Source of the DNA: GCA-2401155 sp045047085
Lineage (GTDB): Bacteria > Pseudomonadota > Alphaproteobacteria > Rhizobiales > Rhizobiaceae
Length of the DNA stretch: 64,000 nt
Assembly: GCA_045047085.1 (NCBI GenBank)
Contig: JASFYT010000026.1
Span: 12,516-76,515 of the forward strand
Direction: 5' to 3'
Position numbers and translations under genes: made by a program. The notes beneath the pieces are model-generated. The model saw nothing but the letters and a program-made list of their open reading frames with translations, searched no databases and was not told the origin of the DNA. Shown piece by piece: positions 37,209 through 46,400 of this stretch (the first letter of the stretch is position 1; the number at the start of each line of letters is the position of its first letter).

Positions 37209-39338
37209 ATGGCGAAGCGCAAGCCAATGCCTATCGTACTCTGGCCAAAGTGGTTGAGGGGCAACATTTTTGTGCTGCTCTTCACCATGCTGACCGGGTT
37301 TGCAGGCTGGCAGGCATTCGTCTATGTGGATGCAAACTATCCACCGCCGGTTGAATTGCTTGCTGCTTCCTCGGTGGAAGTTATTGACCGTGATGGGAAA
37401 TTGCTGCGTGTTTTTCCGATCAAGGGCGGGCGCTGGCGGCTTGAGCCTGATCTGGAAAAAATTGACCCGGACTTTATCAAATTGTTGCTGGCTTATGAAG
37501 ATAAACGGTTTTTCAGCCATGTGGGCGTTGATCCGTTGGCGATGGTTCGTGCTGCCGGACAGTTTATTGTTCACGGAAAAATTGTTTCCGGCGGGTCTAC
37601 CCTTACCATGCAACTTGCAAGGTTGATGGAGCCGAGGACATCGCGCACACTCGGTGCAAAGCTGCATCAAATCTTTCGTGCGCTGCAACTGGAACGGCGA
37701 TTTTCGAAGCAGGAATTACTGCAATTTTATCTGAAACTTGCGCCCTATGGTGGTAACCTTGAAGGCACAAGGGCGGCAAGCCTTGCCTATTTTGGCAAGG
37801 AGCCGACCAAATTGAGTGTGAAAGAGGCGGCCCTTCTTGTGGCATTGCCGCAATCGCCAGAAGCGCGCAGGCCTGATCGTCATCCAAAGGCTGCAAAGAT
37901 TGCGCGCAACCGTGTTGTGGGGCGTATGGCCAAGGCAGGCCTGTTGAGCGAAGGGGAAGTTTCGAGAATTTCGGAATTCTCCGTGCCGAAATTCCGACGC
38001 TCCATGCCTGTGCTGGCAGCGCATTTGGCAGACAGTGCGTTGCGCCTGAAACCGGATACAAAAGTTCATAAATCAACACTTAAGCGTTCCTTGCAGAGAC
38101 GGATGGAGCGGGTGGCATTTGGGGCAGCCCAGCGTCACGGTTCTAAGGTGTCGGTGGCCATTATGGTTGCCGATGCGACCAATGGCAAAATTCTTGCCTC
38201 CGTTGGGTCATCTGACTATTTCAATGAAGAACGTGATGGCTTCATCGATATGAGCGTTGCAATTCGTTCTCCCGGCTCGACGCTGAAACCTTTTATCTAT
38301 GGGCTGGCGATTGAGGAAGGGCTGGTAATGCCGGAAACAATGATTTCAGATCGCCCGGTAGATTTTTCAGGCTACCGTCCCCAAAATTTTGACATGACTT
38401 ATCAAGGTGATGTCAGTGTGCGCAAAGCGCTGCAAATGTCGCTTAATGTGCCTGCTATTCGTCTTCTTGATAAGCTAGGCCCTGCTCGCCTAGTATCCCG
38501 CATGCGAAGGGTCGGAGTATCGCCACGGTTCCCCAAGGGGAAAGAGGCAGGTCTTGCCATTGGTCTTGGCGGGGTCGGGCTTTCACTGAATAATCTTGTG
38601 CATTTATACGTCAATCTGGTCTCGGTTGATGCCCGTCCAATTGCCATTGGTGATGGAATTCGCAGTGTTGCTACAAGAATGGCGGGCAACCGGATAATTT
38701 CGCGTGTGGCTGCGTGGCATGTGAATGATATGCTGCAAGAGGTTGCGGCGCCTGTTGGCTCGCGCCCGCTTAAAATTGCCTACAAGACCGGAACGAGCTA
38801 TGGCCACCGCGATGCCTGGGCGCTTGGGTATGATGGTCGCCACGTCATTGGTGTGTGGCTTGGTCGGGCAGATAATGTGCCTGTACCGGGGATTTATGGC
38901 GTCAAGACTACGGCACCGATATTGTTTGAGGCATTTGAAAAATCGGGACTGGACCGGGCTCCATTTCCTGAAGCGCCAGCAGGGGCGTTGCGTATTTCTG
39001 GCGTTGATTTGCCGCCATCTATACAGGTTTTTAAGGGACGATTGGAGTTGGCCGCCGCCGCGGGAGAGGAAAAACTGCATATTCTTGTACCCGGAAATGG
39101 TACGCAGGTTGAATTGAACAATTTTGCCGATGGGGAATCTGTTCCTTTGGTGATGAAATTACAAGGAGGTCGGCCACCCTTCCGGCTGCTGGCCAATGGT
39201 CGTCCTACAGGGAAGATGTTTCGACGTCGGGAATTATTCTGGAAGCCAGATAGTCAAGGTGTTGCCCAACTTACGGTGATTGACGCCAAGGGGGAGGCGC
39301 GAAGTGTCGAGATATTCCTGAGAAAACCAGATGCATAA
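37209..39338 (+). CDS. pbpC: Penicillin-binding protein 1C
   Basis: A 709-residue bifunctional peptidoglycan synthase. A TM anchor lies at residues ~18-40 (NIFVLLFTMLTGFAGWQAF). The glycosyltransferase domain has its catalytic Glu in LAYEDKRFFSHVGVD and the SGGSTLTMQLARL motif. The transpeptidase domain has SxxK as STLK (Ser 357, Lys 360), SxN as SLNVP and KTGTS (Lys 526). The final ~90 residues form the PBP1C-specific beta-rich domain (FADGESVPLVMKLQGGRPPF). It begins 5 bases after the alpha-2-macroglobulin gene, the conserved partnership thought to couple protease trapping to wall repair. Confidence 0.95.
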   Translation: MAKRKPMPIVLWPKWLRGNIFVLLFTMLTGFAGWQAFVYVDANYPPPVELLAASSVEVIDRDGKLLRVFPIKGGRWRLEPDLEKIDPDFIKLLLAYEDKRFFSHVGVDPLAMVRAAGQFIVHGKIVSGGSTLTMQLARLMEPRTSRTLGAKLHQIFRALQLERRFSKQELLQFYLKLAPYGGNLEGTRAASLAYFGKEPTKLSVKEAALLVALPQSPEARRPDRHPKAAKIARNRVVGRMAKAGLLSEGEVSRISEFSVPKFRRSMPVLAAHLADSALRLKPDTKVHKSTLKRSLQRRMERVAFGAAQRHGSKVSVAIMVADATNGKILASVGSSDYFNEERDGFIDMSVAIRSPGSTLKPFIYGLAIEEGLVMPETMISDRPVDFSGYRPQNFDMTYQGDVSVRKALQMSLNVPAIRLLDKLGPARLVSRMRRVGVSPRFPKGKEAGLAIGLGGVGLSLNNLVHLYVNLVSVDARPIAIGDGIRSVATRMAGNRIISRVAAWHVNDMLQEVAAPVGSRPLKIAYKTGTSYGHRDAWALGYDGRHVIGVWLGRADNVPVPGIYGVKTTAPILFEAFEKSGLDRAPFPEAPAGALRISGVDLPPSIQVFKGRLELAAAAGEEKLHILVPGNGTQVELNNFADGESVPLVMKLQGGRPPFRLLANGRPTGKMFRRRELFWKPDSQGVAQLTVIDAKGEARSVEIFLRKPDA

Positions 39339-39410
39339 ATCAGGGAAACATCACTGGCATTGGTCGCATATTTAAGAAAAATGATGGAAAATCTTTATGA
39401 ACTCAATGGA

Positions 39411-39478
39411 ATGTGTATGATTGCACATCGGGTGAGTAGTAACGAACACATATCTGAATCTGGGAATACGGCTATAAT
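39411..39478 (+). promoter_or_regulatory. CRP/FNR-like palindrome and -10 box upstream of the caspase gene
   Basis: ATGTG-TATGATTG-CACAT (39411-39428) contains TGTG-N8-CACA, matching the CRP consensus TGTGA-N6-TCACA at 8 of 10 positions. A TATAAT hexamer follows at 39473-39478 with no good -35 box. The implied start of transcription near 39485 puts the palindrome at about -65, a usual activator position. A similar palindrome lies before the cytochrome gene at 43473. Confidence 0.55.
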
Positions 39479-39533
39479 TGTGTGATTCAGTTGTGGACTG
39501 TTGTGAAATATTGAAGATTGGAAAGGGAGGCAG

Positions 39534-41357
39534 ATGAAGATTAGGCAATTTCTCCATATTTTGACACTTGCTGTCTGCTTTTTAAGCTTCACATCTGCGG
39601 CAATTGCAGCGATGAATCCAGGCGAGGGAAATGCCTGGTTGACGGTTTCGAGTCAGAGTACACCACAAAAAGCGGTTGCTCTTGCGCGTAAGTATTCTGT
39701 TAATTTTCAAAGTGTTGTAGTGTTTAGTTCAACCTCTGGATGGTTTGGCGTATCGCTTGGATGGGCCGAACGCTCGCGCGGGGAGCTATATAAACAGCAA
39801 TTGATTCGTCATGGGCTTATTCCCGATGATAGTTATTTCACTTCGGGCAATCGCTTTATCGAAGCGATCTGGTCCTCATCAGGTGTGACCGGGCGTTCTG
39901 TATCGCGGCTTGTAAGGCGCGCGCGGCTCGGGCTTCCGGGTGGAAATGTTGTTCAGCCTCAAAGACCAATTGTGGTGAATTCTGGCGGATCAGCCTATGT
40001 TTCCGGCTTGAGAAATACACCGGATAGTTTTTTATCGCTTCGTACCGGACCAAGGGCATCTGCTCGCGAAATTCTCAGGATGGCTGTCAACACCCGACTG
40101 ACCATCGTTTCGCAGAATGGCGGTTGGTATCTGGTGAGACTTAATAACGGCCAGCAGGGCTGGGCTTATGGCAAATATATCTCGCGTGGCAGTTCTACTA
40201 TCAAGCCTGCTAATACACAGCCTGCACCGATTATCGTGGATAGATCGATGGACGGGCAATTGGCGAAAGTTGCGGGGCTTTCAAGATCCAGCGGTGGATT
40301 TTTGTCGCTTCGCAGAGAGCCATCTGCCAATGGGCTGGAATTGGCACGTCTGCAGCCTGAAACACGCATGACCATTCGTGGAAAAAGCGGTGACTGGTAC
40401 AAGGTTAATGTTCGCAAAGATATTGGTGGCTGGGTTTTTGGCCGATATGTAGCGCTGGTGGATGTTCCAACCATTGGGCCGGAAATCGCGCGGACTGAAG
40501 TGCCTGTGATTGGTCCGGAAAAATCTGACGCGGTGGAAGCTGACAAGACGAACGACGTTAAAGTTGCAAGTAAGCCTCCTGAGGCAGCGGATAGCCAGAG
40601 TTCGGATGGTGCTGTGGTGAATGTTTCCAGTGGTGGGAAGCGGGTTGCATTGGTATTGGGTAATTCTGCCTATCAACATACGCTTGCTTTGCCCAACCCG
40701 AAAAACGATGCAGCCAGGATGTCCGAAAAGTTGAAAGGACTTGGCTTTGATGTGATCACCGGTATTGATGGAACGTGGGCAGAGATGAGAAATTCAATTC
40801 GCGAATTTGTGAGAATTCTGCCGGATTCCGATGCCGCGCTGTTTTTCTACGCGGGTCATGCCATGCAGATCAAAGGCAAAAATTACCTTATCCCGATTGA
40901 TGCGAAGCTTGAAGATAAGACATCGCTTGATTTCGAAACAATTGAACTCGCCTCCATTCTGAGTTTCTTTAGCGATCCTGAACGGGTTTCTATCGCGCTG
41001 CTGGATGCATGCCGTGATAATCCGCTGTCGCGGAAATTTGCCCGTTCGTTCGGCGCAACACGCTCAGCCTTTATCGGGGAGGGGCTTTCTGCGCCGACGA
41101 CTGTGCGGGGTAATGTGTTGATCGGGTTCTCCACTGCCCCCGGCGAAGTGGCACTGGACGGAGACGGGGATAACAGCCCGTTTACAACCGCCCTGCTTAA
41201 ACACATTGGTACACCGGATATGGAAATTGAATTAATGCTGAAACGGGTAAAAGCCGATGTTTACAAAGATACGGACCAGCAGCAAGAGCCTTGGAATAAT
41301 TCGGGCCTGAGGACGGAGTTTTATTTCAACAAGACGGTCAAGGCCAGCAAAGAATAG
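39534..41357 (+). CDS. Secreted SH3-caspase-like protein (peptidase C14 family)
   Basis: A 607-residue exported protein. Signal peptide MKIRQFLHILTLAVCFLSFT...AIA (cleaved before AMNPGEG). Residues ~30-110 look like a SPOR-type repeat fold (AWLTVSSQSTPQKAVALARK). Two bacterial SH3 domains follow (~152-215 and ~240-308), each with the LSLRxxP and GWxxGxY hallmarks. After a Pro/Glu-rich linker the caspase p20-like domain spans ~365-600: RVALVLGNSAYQH, the catalytic His 442 in FFYAGHAMQ and Cys 493 in LLDACRDNP. Both catalytic residues are kept. SH3 domains may hold it at peptidoglycan. It follows PBP1C across a 195-base promoter region and precedes the OmpA-like gene. Confidence 0.93.
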   Translation: MKIRQFLHILTLAVCFLSFTSAAIAAMNPGEGNAWLTVSSQSTPQKAVALARKYSVNFQSVVVFSSTSGWFGVSLGWAERSRGELYKQQLIRHGLIPDDSYFTSGNRFIEAIWSSSGVTGRSVSRLVRRARLGLPGGNVVQPQRPIVVNSGGSAYVSGLRNTPDSFLSLRTGPRASAREILRMAVNTRLTIVSQNGGWYLVRLNNGQQGWAYGKYISRGSSTIKPANTQPAPIIVDRSMDGQLAKVAGLSRSSGGFLSLRREPSANGLELARLQPETRMTIRGKSGDWYKVNVRKDIGGWVFGRYVALVDVPTIGPEIARTEVPVIGPEKSDAVEADKTNDVKVASKPPEAADSQSSDGAVVNVSSGGKRVALVLGNSAYQHTLALPNPKNDAARMSEKLKGLGFDVITGIDGTWAEMRNSIREFVRILPDSDAALFFYAGHAMQIKGKNYLIPIDAKLEDKTSLDFETIELASILSFFSDPERVSIALLDACRDNPLSRKFARSFGATRSAFIGEGLSAPTTVRGNVLIGFSTAPGEVALDGDGDNSPFTTALLKHIGTPDMEIELMLKRVKADVYKDTDQQQEPWNNSGLRTEFYFNKTVKASKE

Positions 41358-41387
41358 GCCATAAAACTGAAGCAAGGAGGAATGATT

Positions 41388-42077
41388 ATGTTTATTAAAG
41401 GTACTACAATGTTTGGGTTGGCGCTTGGGCTGGTCGTGCATTCAATGTCATTTGCTCCGGCATTGGCACAAAGTAATTCGGTCGTTGACAGCAACGCGAT
41501 TGTCAAAGGGTTGACCCAGAAAACCCCTTCAGCGATGGAGCCGAAGGTCAAAGGAAAGACCCGTAGTTTGAAAATGTCAAAAACGCGTGGTTTTAAGGTC
41601 GGTGGGGGCAATACAACACCCGGCATGGCTAATGCCGACAAGGAATTTCTGAAATCTGTCTCGACGCGCGGCATTAAATTTACTGTCGCACAGAAAGAGA
41701 AGGTTTATGAGATCGTCGATAAGGGTGCGATTTCGACCTATGATTTCGAAATTAATTTTGAGTTTGGATCGGCCGAAATACGTGATGGTTCCAAACCGCA
41801 ATTGCTGGAGCTTGCCAAAGCGCTCAACCATGAAACCTTGATTAAGGCGAAGCTTATGCTGGTGGGGCATACGGATGCTGTGGGCAGCCGTCAAGCGAAC
41901 CAAAACCTTTCGGAAAGACGTGCCTTCTCGATTGCAGATTTTCTGACTAATGTCGGCGGAATTGATGGTAAGCGTCTGGTTCCATTTGGCTATGGCGAAG
42001 ATCGTTTGAAGAATAATGATGATGGAAATGCTGCGGAAAACCGTCGTGTGGAAGTCATCAATATCACTGCCGGTTAA
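41388..42077 (+). CDS. OmpA family periplasmic/outer-membrane protein
   Basis: A 229-residue exported protein with signal peptide (MFIKGTTMFGLALGLVVHSM...ALA). The middle (residues ~30-110) is unstructured and basic. The C-terminal OmpA-like domain (~118-229) has FEFGSAEIRDGSKPQLLELA, VGHTDAVGSRQANQNLSERR and RLVPFGYGEDR, ending ENRRVEVIN, all of which support diaminopimelate binding to peptidoglycan. I place the start at ATG 41388, seven bases after AGGAGG; ATG 41382 is too close to it. It is 30 bases after the caspase gene and 18 before the flavocytochrome gene. Confidence 0.92.
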   Translation: MFIKGTTMFGLALGLVVHSMSFAPALAQSNSVVDSNAIVKGLTQKTPSAMEPKVKGKTRSLKMSKTRGFKVGGGNTTPGMANADKEFLKSVSTRGIKFTVAQKEKVYEIVDKGAISTYDFEINFEFGSAEIRDGSKPQLLELAKALNHETLIKAKLMLVGHTDAVGSRQANQNLSERRAFSIADFLTNVGGIDGKRLVPFGYGEDRLKNNDDGNAAENRRVEVINITAG

Positions 42078-42095
42078 GTTGGATAAAAACTGGTT

Positions 42096-43352
42096 ATGAT
42101 CGGCTCTGTTGTCATATTTTTCCTGCTGTTTGCGGCACTCATTCTATCTATACCGGCGGCGAGCTACACTGGGCTGGAAACGTGGGGTTCTTTGGCAGCG
42201 TCTTCTGTGGCATTTGTATCCATGGCGCTTAACCAGTTTCTTGCAACGCGCCCTAAATTCCTTGAAGCAGCCTTTGGCGGGCTGGATCGTATCTATCATT
42301 TGCACAAAAAACTGGGCATGCTCGCTCTAACGCTTATCCTTGTGCATTATTTTATTACGCCGAATTTTAAAGGGAAGGCGCTGGCGACCAGTATCGATTT
42401 GCTGGCGAAGGATGTTGGAAAATATACGTTTTACGGATTTGTTGCGCTGCTGGTATTCAGTCTGGTGAAGCGAATTCCGTTTACGAAATTTGAATTTCCG
42501 TATCATATCTGGCGTCAGAGCCATCGGTTTATGGGAGTGTTGTTTATCGCGATTGCCTTCCATCAAATGTTTATCAAACGGCCATTTGACGGCAATGCAC
42601 TGCTTGCCAATTACCTCAATATTTTTGCTGCTATCGGAATTTTGAGTTTCTTCTATACCCAATTTTCTGGGTTTTTTCGGGGTAAATCCTACGTGGTTAC
42701 CGCTGTGGAACGATTGCCCGCAGCAACGGTGGTGGAGGCTGCGCCGGAATCCAGTATGCTTGGTTCTGTTCCGGGGCAATTTGCATTTATTAATTTCAAG
42801 AAAAAAGGCCTTCGCGAGCCGCACCCCTTTACGCTTGCCGGGCGTGGGGAAAAGGGCGAAGTAAAATTTGCGATCAAAGCGCTTGGGGATTTTACCAAAT
42901 CTTTGCGCGAAAATATTGCGATTGGCGATCACATTAATGTTGAAGGGGGCTATGGGCGTTTTCGTTTTGATCCCAGCCAGCGCCGCCAATTATGGCTTGC
43001 GGGCGGAATTGGGGTGACGCCATTTCTTGCCATGGCCAAGGGATTAATGCCAGATTTGGAACAAAAGATATATTTGGTGCATTGTGTGCGTGGCGCGAGC
43101 GAAGCGCTCGATGCAGAAGTATTAAAATCACAGACGGAACTGATTGCTAATTTTGAATATGTGTTGTTTGATTCTGAGCAATCGGGCCGTATTGATGCGG
43201 ACAAGTTGGCAAAGATTGTTGATTTCGATCTGGATGGGGCGGAGATGCTGTTTTGCGGCCCGCCGCGGCTTCGCGAAGCCATTGTTAAAGGGCTTAAGAA
43301 ACAGAAAATTCGGTTTTCAAAAGTTCGATTTGAGCTCTTTGAATTCCGCTAG
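42096..43352 (+). CDS. Ferric-reductase/NADPH-oxidase-like membrane flavocytochrome
   Basis: A 418-residue protein with about six transmembrane helices (residues ~1-190) and a cytoplasmic FAD/NAD(P)H domain (~195-418). Candidate haem b ligands are the His residues in YHLHKKLGMLALTLILVHYF and HRFMGVLFIAIAFHQMF. The FAD-binding motif is HPFTLAG, and the nucleotide-binding motifs are LAGGIGVTPFLAM and the terminal FCGPPRLREAI. Relatives pass electrons from cytoplasmic NAD(P)H across the membrane to an outside acceptor. The acceptor is unknown, but the next gene encodes a periplasmic multi-haem cytochrome, which is an attractive partner. Confidence 0.88.
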   Translation: MIGSVVIFFLLFAALILSIPAASYTGLETWGSLAASSVAFVSMALNQFLATRPKFLEAAFGGLDRIYHLHKKLGMLALTLILVHYFITPNFKGKALATSIDLLAKDVGKYTFYGFVALLVFSLVKRIPFTKFEFPYHIWRQSHRFMGVLFIAIAFHQMFIKRPFDGNALLANYLNIFAAIGILSFFYTQFSGFFRGKSYVVTAVERLPAATVVEAAPESSMLGSVPGQFAFINFKKKGLREPHPFTLAGRGEKGEVKFAIKALGDFTKSLRENIAIGDHINVEGGYGRFRFDPSQRRQLWLAGGIGVTPFLAMAKGLMPDLEQKIYLVHCVRGASEALDAEVLKSQTELIANFEYVLFDSEQSGRIDADKLAKIVDFDLDGAEMLFCGPPRLREAIVKGLKKQKIRFSKVRFELFEFR

Positions 43353-43374
43353 ATAAAAAATGAATATAGTTGAG

Positions 43375-43392
43375 TTGTGCATAATCACACAA
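43375..43392 (+). promoter_or_regulatory. CRP/FNR-like palindrome upstream of the cytochrome gene
   Basis: TTGTG-CATAATCA-CACAA is a perfect 5-bp inverted repeat with an 8-base centre and contains TGTG-N8-CACA. A candidate -10 (TATGTG, 43413-43418) would place it near -41.5, the class II position for CRP/FNR activators. It shares the TGTG-N8-CACA form with the site at 39412-39427. Confidence 0.55.
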
Positions 43393-43472
43393 AACTAAGC
43401 GACAAGACTGCATATGTGTAAGACAAGACAAGGTTTAAGGGGCGGACATAAACGTAATACGGGAGAGTCGAT

Positions 43473-46400
43473 ATGACTGACAAGCTAGAACGTAGTAAAA
43501 TTGTGGGTTCACCAGCTGGGTTGATGCGTATGCCCATGGCGGAAGGCGTGATGAAAAAAGTCTTTGCCTGCCTTGTCATGTTCATCAGTGCGTCTGCTGC
43601 TACACCCGTATATGCGGCGAATGATTTGTTTAAACCCGATGCCTATAGCGGCTATAAGGCCGATCTAACCAATGGCAAAACGTTGGTAAAAGCTGCCGGT
43701 TGTGCCTCCTGTCATAGTACTGGTAGCGATCTTAATTTGCTTTCCGGTGGTTTGAAAATGGATACTTTCGCCGGTGCTGTTTATGTTCCAAATATTACGT
43801 CCCACGCCAAGGGTATTGGTGGGTGGACCAATGCTAATTTCCTCAATGCGCTGATTAATGGTGTTGCGCCTGACGGGCATCATTATCTGCCGATTTTTCC
43901 CTATACTGCTTATGCCGGAATGAAGCCGGAAGATGTGCTGGATATGAAAGCCTATCTTGCGACGTTGAAAAAATCTGACAACAAAGTACCTGCAAGCGAA
44001 GTGTCGTTTCCGTTTAATACGGATTTTGCGCTTGGGCTTTGGAAGCGTGCAAATTTTGATACGCCGCGCTGGCAACCTGGTAAGAAAGATCAAATTAGCC
44101 GCGGCAAATATCTGGTTGATAGTGTGGGTGCCTGCGGGAACTGTCATACACCCCGCTCTGTGACCTATGGATTGAAAAAAGAAGAGCATTTAGCCGGTAA
44201 TAAGGGGCTAACAGGTGCGTTTGCGCCTGCCATTCATAAGACCAAACTTGCAGCTCTTGGTAAATCAACCATATTTACCAAAGGCACTTTGATGGACGGC
44301 AAGAAGCTGAGTGGTCAGCCGTTGAACGATCCAATTATGAAGAAAATTGCTCAGGAAACTGCCGAGCTTGAACCTGCTGATCGTCTGGCGATGTTGGCCT
44401 ATATCACAGGCAAGGAAGTGAAATTTGAAAAACCGAAACTGATTGTTGCAACATGTGATGCGAGCACCAATGCTACTGTTGCTGTCAACGTTTCTGTCCC
44501 AGTCAATAAATTTGAAGCCCATGCGGATGAGTTTATGGGCAAATACTGCCGAAATTGTCACGGGCCGGGGTCATCATCTGAACGAATTTACCCGTCGGGT
44601 GATTTGTCGTCAATTGCTACTAATGCAGCGTTTATTACGCCCGGTGATCCATCGAAATCTCCGATGTTCACCTCCATTGCCAATGGCCGTATGCCAAAAG
44701 GGCCACGGCCAACGGATGAAGAAATCGCAGGTTTGGCAAGCTGGATTACTGCACTTGGTGCAAAGCAATCAACGCCCGCGAACGCTGCCAATGCGCTGGC
44801 ACCGCCACCTCGTATGCGTAAAGTTGTTTCGCGTACGGATTTTATTCGTGCAGCGTTGCGTGATATTGATACAGTTAGTGAACTGGACCGGAAGTTTGTT
44901 CGCTATTTCAGCTATCGCTACCAGTATAATGGTCGCTTCCCTTGTGAAAACGATGATATGTTTGCCAAGCGTCTGGATCTTTATAAGTCTGGTTTTCGCA
45001 AATTATTGAATTCGGTTTCGCGTGGTAGTTCCATGTTGGTACCTATCGCTGTGGAAACCACAAAAGAGCTACTTGTGCGGGTTGATATTCGTGACTTGGC
45101 ATGGGGCGATGCTGAATGGGGTGTGCTTGAAACGGCTTATCCGTTTGGCATTGATCCTAAAAGTGATACGACCTTAGCTGCTCTTGTGAATGTGACAGGT
45201 GCTTCTATCCCAATCATGCGCACGGACTGGTTTATGGCCAATGCCGGAAAGCCGAAGATTTATCATGCGCTGCTGCAACTGCCAAAAAATATTCAGCAGT
45301 TCGAAAAATCCGTGCTTAACATTGATGTGGAAGATAACATCATCAGACGCCGGGTTATGCGTGCAGGTTTCAATCAAGGTTCTTCGGCGGTTTCTGCCAA
45401 TAACCGAATGATTGAGCGTCATGAATTGCCCCAGGGCGGTTATTACTGGAAGTCATATGATATGGCTAAAAGTACCGGAGAAGGAAATTTGCGTGATCGT
45501 CCGCATGGGCCGCAAAATGTTGAGCCGCTTGATACAGGATTGAAGTCCTTCGTTCATGATGGGGGGGAGATGTTGTTCTCGCTGCCTAACGGGATGCAGG
45601 GTTATTATCTTTCAACAGCTGCCGGTGATCGTCTGGATGATGCGCCTGAGAAAGTCGTATCTTATCAGATACGACCGAAAAACAAGGGTATCACGATCAT
45701 CAATGGCCGCTCCTGTTTCGAGTGCCATGCGGAAGGTGTACTTTATAAGCGAGACCAGTTCCGCTCACATATCGAAACTACTAATCTGTTCACTGAACCT
45801 CAAAGGCAGTTACTTCTGGAGATGTATGTGGAGCAGGCTGAGTTGGATGCCAGGTTCAAGAATGACAGGGATCAATTCCTTGCAGCACTTGAAAAAATTG
45901 GTGCAACCGAGACAGCTCCCGATAAGTCTTTACGGGCTAAATCTGGTGTTGGCGAGCAAGAGATCATCACCTGGTATGCGGATCTATATGAAGATGATCT
46001 GGATGCGGAAGAGTTGGCTGCCGAGTTCGGTATGAGTGCTAAAAAATTCCGTGAAACCGTTGAGAAGACTTCAGATGTGGAAGTTGTAAGGCTGGCGACT
46101 TCGTGGCTGATCCAGTTGCGTGGTGGCAAGAAAATTGCCCGCTTTGAAGTTGAGGAGCAGTTTGCCTATCTGGCGGAGCCATTGCTTGGTTTAAAGCCTC
46201 TGCGTTATTTCAGCGATGGCAGTGAAAATATTGCTGATGCCGGTAAGACTGATACCACCAATTCGGACACGTCTTATAAGGTCGCTGCTTTGGGGAAGGT
46301 GCCGAATTACAAGGTTGCCATTCCATCCTACCAGCAGCCTGACTATGCCAGCGGTAAAAGGCTTGCTCTTTCGGTGAAAGTTGCTTCCACAAATGTGAAG

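Noticed and set aside
42327..42989. 220-codon open frame antisense to the flavocytochrome gene
   Set aside because: Basic, low-complexity translation with no motif; shadow of the real gene.
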